Below are positions 37,772-47,598 of a DNA stretch of 64,000 nt, in pieces; the first letter of the stretch is position 1, and each line of letters begins with the position of its first letter. The DNA is taken from positions 1 to 64,000 of the forward strand of contig NZ_JAVKDF010000010.1 in assembly GCF_040222385.1 (NCBI RefSeq), given 5' to 3'. Position numbers and translations under genes: made by a program. Origin of the DNA: Imperialibacter sp040222385. Its GTDB lineage: Bacteria; Bacteroidota; Bacteroidia; Cytophagales; Cyclobacteriaceae. The notes beneath the pieces were generated by a model. The model worked only from the letters and a program-made list of their open reading frames with translations. It had not been told where the DNA came from and ran no database searches.

Positions 37772-40195
37772 CTACTCTCGCCTTAGCCCCTCAACAGGGT
37801 TAGCCCTGGCCGACCGCAATGATTGGGCTCCCACAGTCAAAAGACCAAGTGCAAGCACCAGCACGCCTGGTAGCACAAAATAGAACCAATGGATGGACAT
37901 CTGGTAGGCAAACTTGGACGTCCATTCCACAATGATGTAGTTAGCAAGGGGTACCGAGATGACAAAGGCGATAAGTATCAGCTTAACATAGTCCTTTGAA
38001 AACAACAACACTATGGTGGCTGAGCTCGCCCCCAGCACTTTTCTTATGCTGATCTCTTTGGCTTTGCGACTGGCGGTGAAGGCCGACAAACCGATAAGGC
38101 CCAGGATTGACACAATAATGCAGATGTAGGACAACGTTGAAATGAGTTTTAGTTGAATTTGATCGGCCCGGTATTGCTTGGCAAACTCCTGATCCAGAAA
38201 AGTGTACTCAAAAGGATGGTTGGGATCAAAGCCAGTCCAAATCTCCTCAATATCGGCAATTGTTGCCTTCATGTCTTCGCCCTTCATGCGTATGTGAATG
38301 CGACCACCATTGCTCTCGTCCAACACAATGAACAGAGGCTCAATTTTGTTGTGCAGCGATTCGAAATTAAAGTCCTTAACCACGCCAATCACCTGCCCGA
38401 GGTCCTCGCCGTGAAAGTACTTCACCTTTTTGCCCACTGCATTGTCTCCCCAACCCAATTCTCTGGCGCCTGTTTCGTTCACGATGAACTTCATTACGTA
38501 CTCTGCCTCAGAATCTGGATTAAAATCACGACCGTCGACTACTTCTATGCCCATGGTTTCCAGGTAGTCGGGCCCCGACCAAATCATCGTCATGCTTTGC
38601 TGTGCCATGGCCGTGTCCTTTTCCACCCATACCACCTGACCTCCAAACCCCATGCCTGGCGTGCCATAGGAAGTAGCGGCGCTGATAATATTGGGGTTTT
38701 TCCTGAGCTCAGTTCTAATGGCATCCATGTGGTTGGCTGTAACGGTGTCTTTTACTTCTATCACCAGCACGTTGTCCTTTGCAAAACCGAGCTCCTTGTT
38801 TTGCATATACTCAATTTGCTTGTCCATAAGCACAGTGCAAATGATAACAAACAGCGATACCACAAACTGAAAGACAATGAGCCCTTTTCTTAGCAGAGTG
38901 CCGGACTTGTCGCCAGTGAAGGTTCCTTTGAGTGCCTGCACGACTGGTACGGAGGGGATGTATAGAGCGGGGTAGACCCCGGAAAGAACACCTACCAACA
39001 GGGTGATAATAAGCATTCCGAAGGTGAGGAATGGGTTGGAAAAGAAGTTGAGCGACAGGTTTTTGTCAATCCAGGAGTTGAAAGGTGTGAGTTCCAACAC
39101 CACATACGAAAGCGCTATAGCTATCAACATAGCAATGAAAGCTATCAGAATTGCCTCCAGCATGACATTGCGGAAAAGCTCAGCTTTTGAAAACCCAAGC
39201 ACTTTTCGGATGCCCATTTCGCCTGTTCTTACCACCGAGCGGGCAGTGGCCATGTTCATATAGTTAATGCAGGCCAAAAGGATAATAAAAATGCCCACTA
39301 TGGCGAAGGTGTAAACATAGTTGATGTTGCCTACCGGCTCATCGCCGGAAAGGTCAGAATTGAAGTGGATATCGGCAATAGGCTGTAATTTGGGAGTAAC
39401 CGTTCCGTTGATTCGCTTGGCAAAAAGGCCAAAGGTTTTCTCAAATATAGCCGGGAATTTGTCGTAGAATGTGTTGGGGTCATAGTCAAGGGGCATCAGA
39501 AGGTAGGTGTACCCATTGGGGTTCCAAAACCCTTCCGATTTGCGGGTAGCATCACCTTCTTCTATCCAATTTCGTGGAGCAATATGTGATAAGAGAATCT
39601 CGTATTTCAGGTGCGAATTGTCGGGAAGGTCAGAAATAACAGCAGTAACTTTACGTGTGTCTCCTTCCGGGAAAATCAGCAGTTTGCCAACAGCCTCTTC
39701 GTCTCCAAAATACTTTTGAGCAATGCTCTTTGTGATAACGACCTTTCCGGGTCCTTCCAGGCATGATTTTGGGTCGCCTTCCAAAAAAGTATGATCAAAC
39801 AAGGAGAACATATTGCTATCAGCCCTCCAAATCTTATCCTCGTAAAATTGCTTATGCACCCCATCTTGCTCCTTGTACTCTACCATCGACTCATTATATC
39901 CCAGAAAGCGCACATACTCCAGCACTTCGGGGAGGTCAGCTTTGAGTATCGGAGCCAACTCTCTGGCAGTATTTGCCGTGTTGAAATCGGCACCGTCAGC
40001 TTTCAGGTGGTTCGTGAAGCGATAAATTTGCTTGTGTTTGGCAAAGTGTTGGTCGTAGGTGAGCTCTCCCTGCAGGAATAGCAGGAGTATGATGCCCACG
40101 GTGATACCCAGTGCCAGCCCGAGGATGTTGAGCACAGAGTAAACGCTGTCTTTTAGAAATAACCTGAGGGCAAAGATGAGGTGGTTGCGAAGCAT
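37772..40195 (-). CDS. FtsX/MacB-type ABC transporter permease
   Basis: 807 residues: an N-terminal membrane helix, a MacB_PCD periplasmic domain (about 40-250), FtsX with three helices (about 290-410), a second large periplasmic domain, and a second FtsX (about 680-800) ending ARANPVEGLRRE. This is the full-length two-FtsX architecture common in Bacteroidota, where such permeases export or mechanically transmit signals for peptides or antibiotics. No ATP-binding subunit is encoded in the window. It is followed upstream by a LytS/LytR two-component pair on the same strand, 94 bp away, which may regulate it. Confidence 0.92.
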   Translation of the reverse strand: MLRNHLIFALRLFLKDSVYSVLNILGLALGITVGIILLLFLQGELTYDQHFAKHKQIYRFTNHLKADGADFNTANTARELAPILKADLPEVLEYVRFLGYNESMVEYKEQDGVHKQFYEDKIWRADSNMFSLFDHTFLEGDPKSCLEGPGKVVITKSIAQKYFGDEEAVGKLLIFPEGDTRKVTAVISDLPDNSHLKYEILLSHIAPRNWIEEGDATRKSEGFWNPNGYTYLLMPLDYDPNTFYDKFPAIFEKTFGLFAKRINGTVTPKLQPIADIHFNSDLSGDEPVGNINYVYTFAIVGIFIILLACINYMNMATARSVVRTGEMGIRKVLGFSKAELFRNVMLEAILIAFIAMLIAIALSYVVLELTPFNSWIDKNLSLNFFSNPFLTFGMLIITLLVGVLSGVYPALYIPSVPVVQALKGTFTGDKSGTLLRKGLIVFQFVVSLFVIICTVLMDKQIEYMQNKELGFAKDNVLVIEVKDTVTANHMDAIRTELRKNPNIISAATSYGTPGMGFGGQVVWVEKDTAMAQQSMTMIWSGPDYLETMGIEVVDGRDFNPDSEAEYVMKFIVNETGARELGWGDNAVGKKVKYFHGEDLGQVIGVVKDFNFESLHNKIEPLFIVLDESNGGRIHIRMKGEDMKATIADIEEIWTGFDPNHPFEYTFLDQEFAKQYRADQIQLKLISTLSYICIIVSILGLIGLSAFTASRKAKEISIRKVLGASSATIVLLFSKDYVKLILIAFVISVPLANYIIVEWTSKFAYQMSIHWFYFVLPGVLVLALGLLTVGAQSLRSARANPVEGLRRE

Positions 40196-40289
40196 GAGGT
40201 TGTATTTTGAATGTTACATCAAAAATAACGAATGGAGGCCTTCCACCACTGAAGCTTGCAGCAAGAGGTAGACTGAGTGCAGGAACAGG

Positions 40290-41072
40290 TTAAATACCTA
40301 GTCTTTCCAGTAATTTCACCCGAAAGTTTCGGCTGACCTTTAGCTGGGAGCTATCGACCAATTCAATTTCGTATTCATTGTTTTCCTGTTTGTGGAGGGC
40401 CTTGACAAACGCATGATTAACAATGTATGACTTGTGTATTCTTGTAAAGCCGCTGTCGGGCAAGCGCTCCTCCATTTTTTTCATGGTTTCCCTTAGCAGG
40501 AAGAAACGATCTGCCACGTGAATTTTTACATAGTAGTCGAATGCTTCCACATACCGGATGTCGGGAAGTTCCAGCAAATGAATGCTGCCGTCTACTTTGA
40601 TCACCAGTCTCCCCTGATCGCCATCATTTCGAACAAGTGACGTCGTCCCTTTCAAACTGGCTTTAGTTTGATCTATCAGGGTTTTGACTGCCCCATTTTC
40701 TACTTCCTGGGCCTTTAGTTTTGTTTTCGCTCGCTGAAGCGCCTGATCAAACCTTTCGTCGCTGAAGGGTTTAAGCAGGTAATCCACTGCATTGACCTCA
40801 AATGCCTTCAATGCAAACTGATCGTGAGCAGTAATAAAAACTACTTGCGGCCAGGGCTTCGGAAGGCTCGCCAGTACTTCAAACCCATTCACGCCGGGCA
40901 TCTGTACATCCAGAAAAATCAGGTCGGGTTTCAATGCCCTGATCTGGTCGATGGCTTCCACACCATTGACACAGAGTCCGATAAGCTGCACCTCTTCATA
41001 ATCCTCCAGCAGCACTGCCAGTCCTCTACGGGCGGTTTCCTCATCGTCTATCACAAGGCACTTAATCTTCAT
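40290..41072 (-). CDS. LytTR-type response regulator
   Basis: 260 residues: receiver domain (1-120) with phospho-acceptor D55 in LIFLDVQMPG and acidic D9/D10, then a LytTR DNA-binding domain (about 160-258, with YVEAFDYYVKIH and FTRIHKSYIVNH). LytTR regulators bind pairs of ~9-bp repeats as dimers and often control envelope or signalling genes. The ATG overlaps the stop of the sensor kinase gene by 4 bp, so the two are translationally coupled. Confidence 0.95.
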   Translation of the reverse strand: MKIKCLVIDDEETARRGLAVLLEDYEEVQLIGLCVNGVEAIDQIRALKPDLIFLDVQMPGVNGFEVLASLPKPWPQVVFITAHDQFALKAFEVNAVDYLLKPFSDERFDQALQRAKTKLKAQEVENGAVKTLIDQTKASLKGTTSLVRNDGDQGRLVIKVDGSIHLLELPDIRYVEAFDYYVKIHVADRFFLLRETMKKMEERLPDSGFTRIHKSYIVNHAFVKALHKQENNEYEIELVDSSQLKVSRNFRVKLLERLGI

Positions 41073-42154
41073 ATCAACCTAAAAGGTAAAGTAATTCTGA
41101 ACGCAATGCCAGCGCCAGTGCTCATGCTTTGGAAGCGAAAGTCAGTGCCATAGTGACGCCTGAGCCGATGAATGACATTGGGCAAACCCACGCCTTCTGA
41201 TCCGTTGACCGTATCGAACCGTCGCATTTGTTCTGTAGTGTTGAAGACGGTGAGTACCAGAGCGTCGTTCTCTTTTGCTCCTGTGATGTTGATCTTTTGC
41301 TGCCGCAGGCTATCTTTCACCCCATGTTTGAAGGCGTTTTCAACAAGTGGTTGTAATATCATTTGTGGCACCTCGGCTGGGAGCAAGTCTTCGCTGAAGT
41401 CCTGTGTTACTTCTACCTGCTCGCCAAACCTCACACTTTCAATCATTAGGTATTTGTTCAGGAGGTCAATTTCTTCAGATAGGGGAACCGTTTTCTCCCG
41501 CTGCCTCGACAACACAGACCTCAGTAGGTCATTAAGGGAGGCGATCATTGCTACAGCAAGTTTGTTCTCCTTGAGCCTGACTTTCATGGCAATGCTGTTC
41601 ATGGCATTGAACAGAAAATGTGGATTGAGTTCGGTTCGCAGTACACTGAGGTCGGACGCTGCAAGCTCTTTTTGGATGACTTCTGATCGCTGTTTTTCAA
41701 AGGCCAGTCTTTCTCTTGTCTGTAGGTACAAAAAAATAAAAATATAGCTCCAATACCAGAGCATGCCATCAACCGCATAGGGCCAGGACTGCCTGAAGTA
41801 GCTGCCAGATTGATAGAAATTGTAATGTTCGGGGAGACGGAAAAACCGTTCTAATAAGATAATTAATAGACCGGTTAAGATAAAATGCAGCATCCCAAAG
41901 CCTGCGCTTATTGTCAAATGTTGTTTGATGAAAGCCCGCCGCCCAGTTGTTTCCAGCGATTTGAAGAAATACAGTGCTAAGGGGCTTAGTATCCAAAGGG
42001 AAAGGAAGTAGCCGCCAGGCCAAAAAAGGATATTGTCGACGATTAACCCATCAGTCCATGCCTCTCTGGCCCATACAAAGCCAAAAAGCCCTGACAACAC
42101 CAGGGTGTTGTAGGGAGCGAATTGCTTGCTGGAAAATAAATCGTTTGGTGCCAT
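41069..42154 (-). CDS. LytS/YehU-type sensor histidine kinase
   Basis: 361 residues: about four membrane helices in the first 145 residues, then a His_kinase domain (PF06580 type) with H179 in LNPHFLFNAMN and a HATPase_c domain (about 265-360, with PLVENAFKHG and GVGLPNVIHRL). It autophosphorylates in response to an unknown membrane-linked signal and passes phosphate to the coupled LytTR regulator. Alone in its promoter region: the 224 bp upstream contain no gene. Confidence 0.93.
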   Translation of the reverse strand: MAPNDLFSSKQFAPYNTLVLSGLFGFVWAREAWTDGLIVDNILFWPGGYFLSLWILSPLALYFFKSLETTGRRAFIKQHLTISAGFGMLHFILTGLLIILLERFFRLPEHYNFYQSGSYFRQSWPYAVDGMLWYWSYIFIFLYLQTRERLAFEKQRSEVIQKELAASDLSVLRTELNPHFLFNAMNSIAMKVRLKENKLAVAMIASLNDLLRSVLSRQREKTVPLSEEIDLLNKYLMIESVRFGEQVEVTQDFSEDLLPAEVPQMILQPLVENAFKHGVKDSLRQQKINITGAKENDALVLTVFNTTEQMRRFDTVNGSEGVGLPNVIHRLRRHYGTDFRFQSMSTGAGIAFRITLPFRLI

Positions 42155-42378
42155 TGGTTGGGTGCGAGGAATACCAAGCCTCCAAATTAGTCAATTGTTG
42201 GGTTTCAGGACTATCTAGTTTACATAACCCTGAGGTAATCGCTTTCACTTACCCTCCAAGAGTTTGTTGTAGTGAGCGCAATAGAAGGTCATAGTGCGAC
42301 TATATGATTGTGAACCCTTGGAGGAGTTCTTACAAAATGTCCTTAAAATAGCCTTGCTCTGAGCAACGCACAGGCCTC

Positions 42379-44280
42379 TCAATTCCTCGGCCCATAAACC
42401 GGCAACGCCGCTCCAGCCTCCAATGCTCCCAAATCAGGTGCTTTCCCCGTGAATCCATCGGTGATGTTTGGAATTGATACCCCGGCGTCGATTGCTTTGC
42501 TGCCTTTCTTTAGGCTAAAATTGACACCCTCAACTGGGTAAACGTGCCCCCTTTTGTCGGGAATGGGCACGTTTTCGAAAACGTCGAAATCAACTTCAAT
42601 GCTGTGTGTTTCAAAACTAGTCAGCTTGCTTAGCTCTTTGATTGACGATGCTTCCACCCATGTTAGTTCTTTTTCATCGGCATGATTTTGAGCGTCAGTC
42701 GTTGGGTAGCGTAGCCGGTAGCTTTTCTCAGCTCCTGACTTTTTCCGGTACCCATTGTAGTCCATGGTCGAATAAGCTGTAAGGGTGGTTGCACTCAATG
42801 CCGACCGACTGTCGGAGGGCCCCATAAAGAGGTTGTTACGAAAGTGGCCATTGGAAAACACGCTGATGGCCGCCTCGGTAATGAACGTGTTGTTGTAGGT
42901 ATAAATCCCTGCTGGTCTGATCATGTACTTCAGCGCAGTGCCCGGTGTATTGTAACAGATATTCCGAATAAAGTAGACAGGTCCACCAAACATAGGCTGA
43001 GCACTTAGAGAGGCATGATAGGAATTAAAGCCTCTGTTTTCAAACACTCGAATATTGTGCACACCACCATCGGCTTCAATAAAGTCGTCAGCCATGTTAA
43101 AAATATCGTTTCTGTAAAAATCGATGGAAACACATTTTGGTTTGCCTTCTTCCGGCAGACCATGGGTATCGACGCTGATGCCGTCATGAAAAAAGGAAAT
43201 AGTATTGTGGCACACCACGTGGCCCTGGCCGTAAACCTTTATAGCGACATAGGAGGTAAGCGGAGCAGGCTCTTCAAAACCATACCAACCAATAAGTGTA
43301 TCGGGTTCATGCCGACCAATGAGGGTGTTGTCGGCAATATAAAAGTCTTTGGAGTCGGCGCTGTGTGTCATCACGGCCATGCCAATGTCTTCCATTTTGC
43401 AGTGTTTCACAGTCAGCCCACTGGCACCCATCACTCGTTTGAGACCGGCATAGAAAGCCACGTCGGTATTCCTGATGGTGAGCCCTTCGAAGTAATGATA
43501 GTCGGCAGCCATTACATCGAACAAACGGTAGGCACCGTCACCATCAAAGATCACCTCACCATCGCCGGCCGATTTAATAGTGATGGGCTTTTCCGGCGTT
43601 CCTTTTTGCGTGAGCACGTAAGCACCATGAAAATCAAGCGCCAGCTCATGGGCGTACTTTCTTCTGTCCCCTTTATAAAGGCCGGCGTGTACGAGAATTA
43701 CGTCTCCTGGCTGCACACGGGGCTCGGGTACCATCCACCAATCGCCCTGGTTACCTTCTCCATAGTAGGCAGCATTCAAACCAGTAAAAGCCGGGCTTTC
43801 CTTTGGGCCGTCGTAGCCCATGGGATACACATGGTAGGTTTGCCCGCCGACATAGGGCTTCGGCTCAGGCCTGGTTTGAAATGTTACTATTTTCTCTGCG
43901 ATACCCGAAACTCCATCTGGATCTGTCAGGATGAAACGCCCCTCGTAGCTGGTGCCTGGTTCCAGGTTAAAAATGCTGCCAGCAAACATGTCGGGCACGG
44001 TGTAAACCCAGCGCTGATCGTGACCATACACCTTTTCATCGCCAATTCTCAGCAGCGGATGTCCGTGTTTCCATTGTGTATCTCCCTTCTTTCGATAGTC
44101 GACCGCCACGGTGGCATTCCTGTTGTCATCGCCAAAAATTTTCCATTCAAAGCCAGCGCACAACAATGTGGGAGGCTCAATAACAAACTCATCAGCCATG
44201 GTCTTGTCAGCTACCGAAGCAGGCTGCCAATTAATAAAAAGGAAAGAGGTGAGGAGTGTAATCAGGACGATGGTTTTCAT
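42379..44280 (-). CDS. Secreted parallel beta-helix protein (polysaccharide-lyase-like)
   Basis: 633 residues from the ATG at 44280, which begins a signal peptide (MKTIVLITLLTSFLFINWQP); a longer in-frame ORF starts inside the next gene. An Ig/fibronectin-like front part (about 30-150) with GTSYEGRFILTDPDG precedes a right-handed parallel beta-helix (about 190-520) with repeated short N/I/V-ladder turns (FEGLTIRNTDVAFY, YNNTFITEAAISVFSNGHFRNNLF). Such proteins act as polysaccharide lyases, glycoside hydrolases or sugar-binding proteins. I do not see an unambiguous lyase active site. The C-terminus ends with an APDLGALEAG motif common in this group. Confidence 0.88.
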   Translation of the reverse strand: MKTIVLITLLTSFLFINWQPASVADKTMADEFVIEPPTLLCAGFEWKIFGDDNRNATVAVDYRKKGDTQWKHGHPLLRIGDEKVYGHDQRWVYTVPDMFAGSIFNLEPGTSYEGRFILTDPDGVSGIAEKIVTFQTRPEPKPYVGGQTYHVYPMGYDGPKESPAFTGLNAAYYGEGNQGDWWMVPEPRVQPGDVILVHAGLYKGDRRKYAHELALDFHGAYVLTQKGTPEKPITIKSAGDGEVIFDGDGAYRLFDVMAADYHYFEGLTIRNTDVAFYAGLKRVMGASGLTVKHCKMEDIGMAVMTHSADSKDFYIADNTLIGRHEPDTLIGWYGFEEPAPLTSYVAIKVYGQGHVVCHNTISFFHDGISVDTHGLPEEGKPKCVSIDFYRNDIFNMADDFIEADGGVHNIRVFENRGFNSYHASLSAQPMFGGPVYFIRNICYNTPGTALKYMIRPAGIYTYNNTFITEAAISVFSNGHFRNNLFMGPSDSRSALSATTLTAYSTMDYNGYRKKSGAEKSYRLRYPTTDAQNHADEKELTWVEASSIKELSKLTSFETHSIEVDFDVFENVPIPDKRGHVYPVEGVNFSLKKGSKAIDAGVSIPNITDGFTGKAPDLGALEAGAALPVYGPRN

Positions 44281-44390
44281 GGCAAAGAAGTTACAACGAT
44301 AAAGGGTGAATAGAAAACCAAATAGTAGGAACAGCGTCTTACCGGTGTTTGTCGGTGGTGTTTCAAAAATATTGACGGCTTTGGGTTCGA

Positions 44391-46550
44391 TCAGGGCAGG
44401 GAAAAGACCACCATCCAACCGCCCGGCTTCTCTCTGTTACCGGTGACGGCAATTGCTAGATGCTGCTTGCCATTTGCTTCGTATACCGCCGGACTGGCAT
44501 ACCCGTTTCCTGGCAAGTCTGCCGTCCATATCTCATCACCTGTCTCTTTGTCAAACGCCCGAATCTTTTGGTCACCGGTAGCTGCTATAAACACCAATCC
44601 ACCAGCTGTTACCACCGGCCCACCATAGTTCTCAATACCCGTCGGAGGGTCGCCAGGCTGCTGAAGTTCGGGAATATTGCCCAGCGGCACCCGCCAGGAA
44701 TACTCTCCTGTATTCAGGTTGATGGCGTTCAATGTACCCCAGGGTGGCTTGATGGCTGGTCGTCCTTCGTTGTCTCTGAAATAACCATAGGCTGTGAGAT
44801 TAAGATACACCATGCCCGTATCCGATTCTTCCGTTGGCTTTTCGGCAATCTTGTCTTTATTAATTTCTAGTAAATAGGAGATGATCTCGTCTTCATTTCC
44901 AGCCGCCACCTGACCAAAGGCAGGCATTTTCCCTTTGCCATATTTTATCCGGTCAAGGATGTCGGATTTGCTCAGCTTGCTGCCTACTGTCGTAAGCGAT
45001 GGAATGGATGGGTCTTCGGACTGTTTGTTTTTGCCATGGCATGAAGCACAGTAAGTGTTGTAGAAAGACCGGCCCACATTGAACATGCTTTGGTCTCTCG
45101 GGCTCTTCCACGCCACACCCCGGCTTACTTTGGCAATTTCGGGCGACTCGTTGGCGTTGAGGTAAAGCAAGCCTGTTTCCTGATCCCAGGCGGCACCACC
45201 CCATTCTGAGCCGCCACGGCTGCCGGGTGTCAGCAGTGTGCCACTCGTGTCGGGTGGGGTATAAATCCCTTCATATCGGAAGCTTCTGAAGGCATCAAGC
45301 ACCTCTTTTTTTACTTCTGGAGAAAAGTCCGATAGGTCACCTTCGGAAATATATTGTTTTGAATAAGGCAAAGGCTTGGTAGGGAATGGCTGCATGGGCC
45401 AGGCTTCCTCACCGGGGATATGGCTGGCTGGGACAGGCCTTTCTTCTACGGGGAAAATTGGCTCGCCGGTTTCTCTGTCTAATATAAACAAGAATCCTGT
45501 CTTGGTGGTTTGCGCCACTGCATCGACCGCTCGTCCATCTTTCGATACCGTGACCAGGTTGGGAGGAGCAGGCAGGTCGTAGTCCCACAGGTCGTGGTGG
45601 GTAGTTTGAAAGTACCATACCAGTTTGCCGGTAGCTGCATCCAGCGCCACCAGGCTGTTGCCAAACAAGTTCATGCCCTTCCGATCCGACCCGTAATAAT
45701 CGTAAGTAGGTGAGCCTAGTGGTATATACACAATACCCCGCTTTTCATCGAGGCTCATGCCTCCCCAGTTGTTGGCACCGCCCACCGTTTTCCATGCATC
45801 CGCAGGCCAGGTATCGTAACCGACCTCACCGGGTTGGGGAATGGTGTGGAAAGTCCACTCCAGCTTGCCTGTCAGCACATTGTAAGCCCTGATATAGCCA
45901 GGGGCTGCTCCGTACGACTCTGAAACCTCCGAGCCAAGGATAATCAGATCGTTGTGAATGATACCGGGTGAAGTGGGCACCACCCAGGCTTCTTCACCTG
46001 AAAAATTTTCGATATTCAGGTTTACTTTTCCATTGTCGCCAAAATCCTGGATTTGCTTTCCATTTGTGGCATTCAGTGCAAAGAGATGATTCCCAGCGGT
46101 AAACAGAATTTGCTTTTCACCATTACCTTCCCAGTGGGACACCCCTCTTTTAATAGCGCCCCCTTTTCCATCAAATGGATCGAACGACCAGATGACTTCG
46201 CCCGTGGCTGCATCAAGTGCATATACTACATGTCTCGCCGAGGTGAGGTACATGACACTGTCAACAATGATTGGATTACACTCATACTTGACCGCTCTGG
46301 CACCTTCGGGAGCGTCGGTGGGCTCGAAAACCCAGCTCACTTCCAGCTCACTTACGTTGTCTTTGGTGATTTGAGTGAGACTGGAATAGCTGCTGCTGGC
46401 GGCATCTCCCTTGTACACCTGCCAGGTCTCTCTTTCCAGATCCCCATTGCTACAGGCGCACATTACCCAGGCCAATAGCAAGAGGCTGACGAAAATCAGA
46501 CGGGGCTCACCAAATATGTAGTTGCCGATAAAGCAATGGGTGTTAGTCAT
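44391..46550 (-). CDS. PQQ-type beta-propeller dehydrogenase with inserted cytochrome c domain
   Basis: 719 residues, lipoprotein-like N-terminus (lipidation possible at C33). PQQ-type W-motif repeats are abundant (DAATGEVIWSF, NVLTGKLEWTFH, DAATGKLVWYFQ). A class I cytochrome c domain is inserted between propeller blades: C501-A-S-C504-H505 with the distal methionine M542 in GKMPAFG. It thus looks like a quinohaemoprotein alcohol/aldose-type dehydrogenase passing electrons from PQQ to haem. The substrate is unknown; the tungsten-like triptych of glucose dehydrogenase cannot be assigned from sequence alone. Its gene is divergent from the MBL-fold gene at 46691, with a shared 140-bp promoter region. 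Confidence 0.93.
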   Translation of the reverse strand: MTNTHCFIGNYIFGEPRLIFVSLLLLAWVMCACSNGDLERETWQVYKGDAASSSYSSLTQITKDNVSELEVSWVFEPTDAPEGARAVKYECNPIIVDSVMYLTSARHVVYALDAATGEVIWSFDPFDGKGGAIKRGVSHWEGNGEKQILFTAGNHLFALNATNGKQIQDFGDNGKVNLNIENFSGEEAWVVPTSPGIIHNDLIILGSEVSESYGAAPGYIRAYNVLTGKLEWTFHTIPQPGEVGYDTWPADAWKTVGGANNWGGMSLDEKRGIVYIPLGSPTYDYYGSDRKGMNLFGNSLVALDAATGKLVWYFQTTHHDLWDYDLPAPPNLVTVSKDGRAVDAVAQTTKTGFLFILDRETGEPIFPVEERPVPASHIPGEEAWPMQPFPTKPLPYSKQYISEGDLSDFSPEVKKEVLDAFRSFRYEGIYTPPDTSGTLLTPGSRGGSEWGGAAWDQETGLLYLNANESPEIAKVSRGVAWKSPRDQSMFNVGRSFYNTYCASCHGKNKQSEDPSIPSLTTVGSKLSKSDILDRIKYGKGKMPAFGQVAAGNEDEIISYLLEINKDKIAEKPTEESDTGMVYLNLTAYGYFRDNEGRPAIKPPWGTLNAINLNTGEYSWRVPLGNIPELQQPGDPPTGIENYGGPVVTAGGLVFIAATGDQKIRAFDKETGDEIWTADLPGNGYASPAVYEANGKQHLAIAVTGNREKPGGWMVVFSLP

Positions 46551-46690
46551 GGGCTAGGTACAAAATGGAAGATAAATAGAAATCTGAAATAACAGAACCG
46601 ACTTTTGATAAACAGCTATTCCCGTTCCTCCATATTTCGACGCTTGTTTCAATTGATATGATTATTTTGCTCAAACACCACCAGTAGCCT

Positions 46691-47521
46691 ATGAAAAAAC
46701 GCATCTTATTATTCTTGGCATGCCTCTTACCTGCGTCATTTGGTTTTGCCCAAAATAGCAGAATGATTGACGAGATTCGATCCCACCACGATGGTATGGC
46801 TGTTTGGTGGGCAGGCCACAATAGCTGGATCATCAAAACGGGAGACCTCGTCGTGACAACCGATCTTTGGTTGGAAAATGGTAGCCGCATCGCCGATGCT
46901 CCGATTACACCTGAGGAGATGGCAGCAGTAATTGATGTTTCCTTCGTCACCCATGCCCATGGTGATCATTTTAACGAGTATACGTCAAAGATACTCCTGG
47001 AGAAATCGACTTGTATTTTTGTGATGCCTGAAAGCTGTCTGGCCGTCGCCAAAAAGCTGGGTATTCCTGATCAGCGGATAGTCATAGCCAAGCCGAGGGA
47101 GCCTTTTGAAGTAAAAGGAATAAAGATTGAACCTATCCGGGCTATTCATGGCAATGCAAATTTTGCCATTTACTTCGACGCCAATCTTCAGGACTGTGGG
47201 TACGTGCTCAGTATTGGGGGAAAGCGATTCCTTCAGCCGGGCGACAGCTACCTCCTCGAAGACCATTTGTTTCCCAGAGACATTGACGTCCTTTTCTTTT
47301 CGCCGACTGAGCACAATATGTATATCGATCGCTCAACCATTCTCATTAATACACTGCAGCCTGATTACATCTTTCCCCAACACCATAGCACAGTAAAAGT
47401 GAATGAGGGTAATCGCTTCTGGGCAAAAGGCTACCCCGAAGAAGTGAAAATATGGATTGACGATGAGCTTAAAAGCAGGTATCATGTTTTTGAGATTGGG
47501 GAAAAGAAGCTGATCAAATGA
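46691..47521 (+). CDS. Secreted MBL-fold metallo-hydrolase (UlaG-like)
   Basis: 276 residues with a signal peptide (about 1-21, FAQ). The zinc motif HxHxDH is H88-A-H90-G-D92-H93; further conserved residues include the histidine in RAIHGNANF and the aspartate in QPGDSY. It resembles the UlaG/RomA-like lactonase-type branch (WWAGHNSWIIKTGDLVVTTD). It may hydrolyse a lactone, which would fit next to sugar-oxidising enzymes, but this is inference from the neighbourhood. Confidence 0.9.
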   Translation: MKKRILLFLACLLPASFGFAQNSRMIDEIRSHHDGMAVWWAGHNSWIIKTGDLVVTTDLWLENGSRIADAPITPEEMAAVIDVSFVTHAHGDHFNEYTSKILLEKSTCIFVMPESCLAVAKKLGIPDQRIVIAKPREPFEVKGIKIEPIRAIHGNANFAIYFDANLQDCGYVLSIGGKRFLQPGDSYLLEDHLFPRDIDVLFFSPTEHNMYIDRSTILINTLQPDYIFPQHHSTVKVNEGNRFWAKGYPEEVKIWIDDELKSRYHVFEIGEKKLIK

Positions 47522-47598
47522 GGTTGAGCGCTCTCCGCTGCCAATGCGATTCGATAGATGGGGGGCTTTGGTCTTAGAACATTTAATAAATTGCTACT

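Noticed and set aside
38153..38893. A 246-codon plus-strand open frame within the ABC permease gene
   Set aside because: Antisense shadow of the full-length permease.
43015..44313. A 432-codon open frame on the plus strand, opposite the beta-helix gene
   Set aside because: It is antisense to a clear secreted protein with signal peptide; its translation has no domain or signal features. A phase artefact of codon composition.
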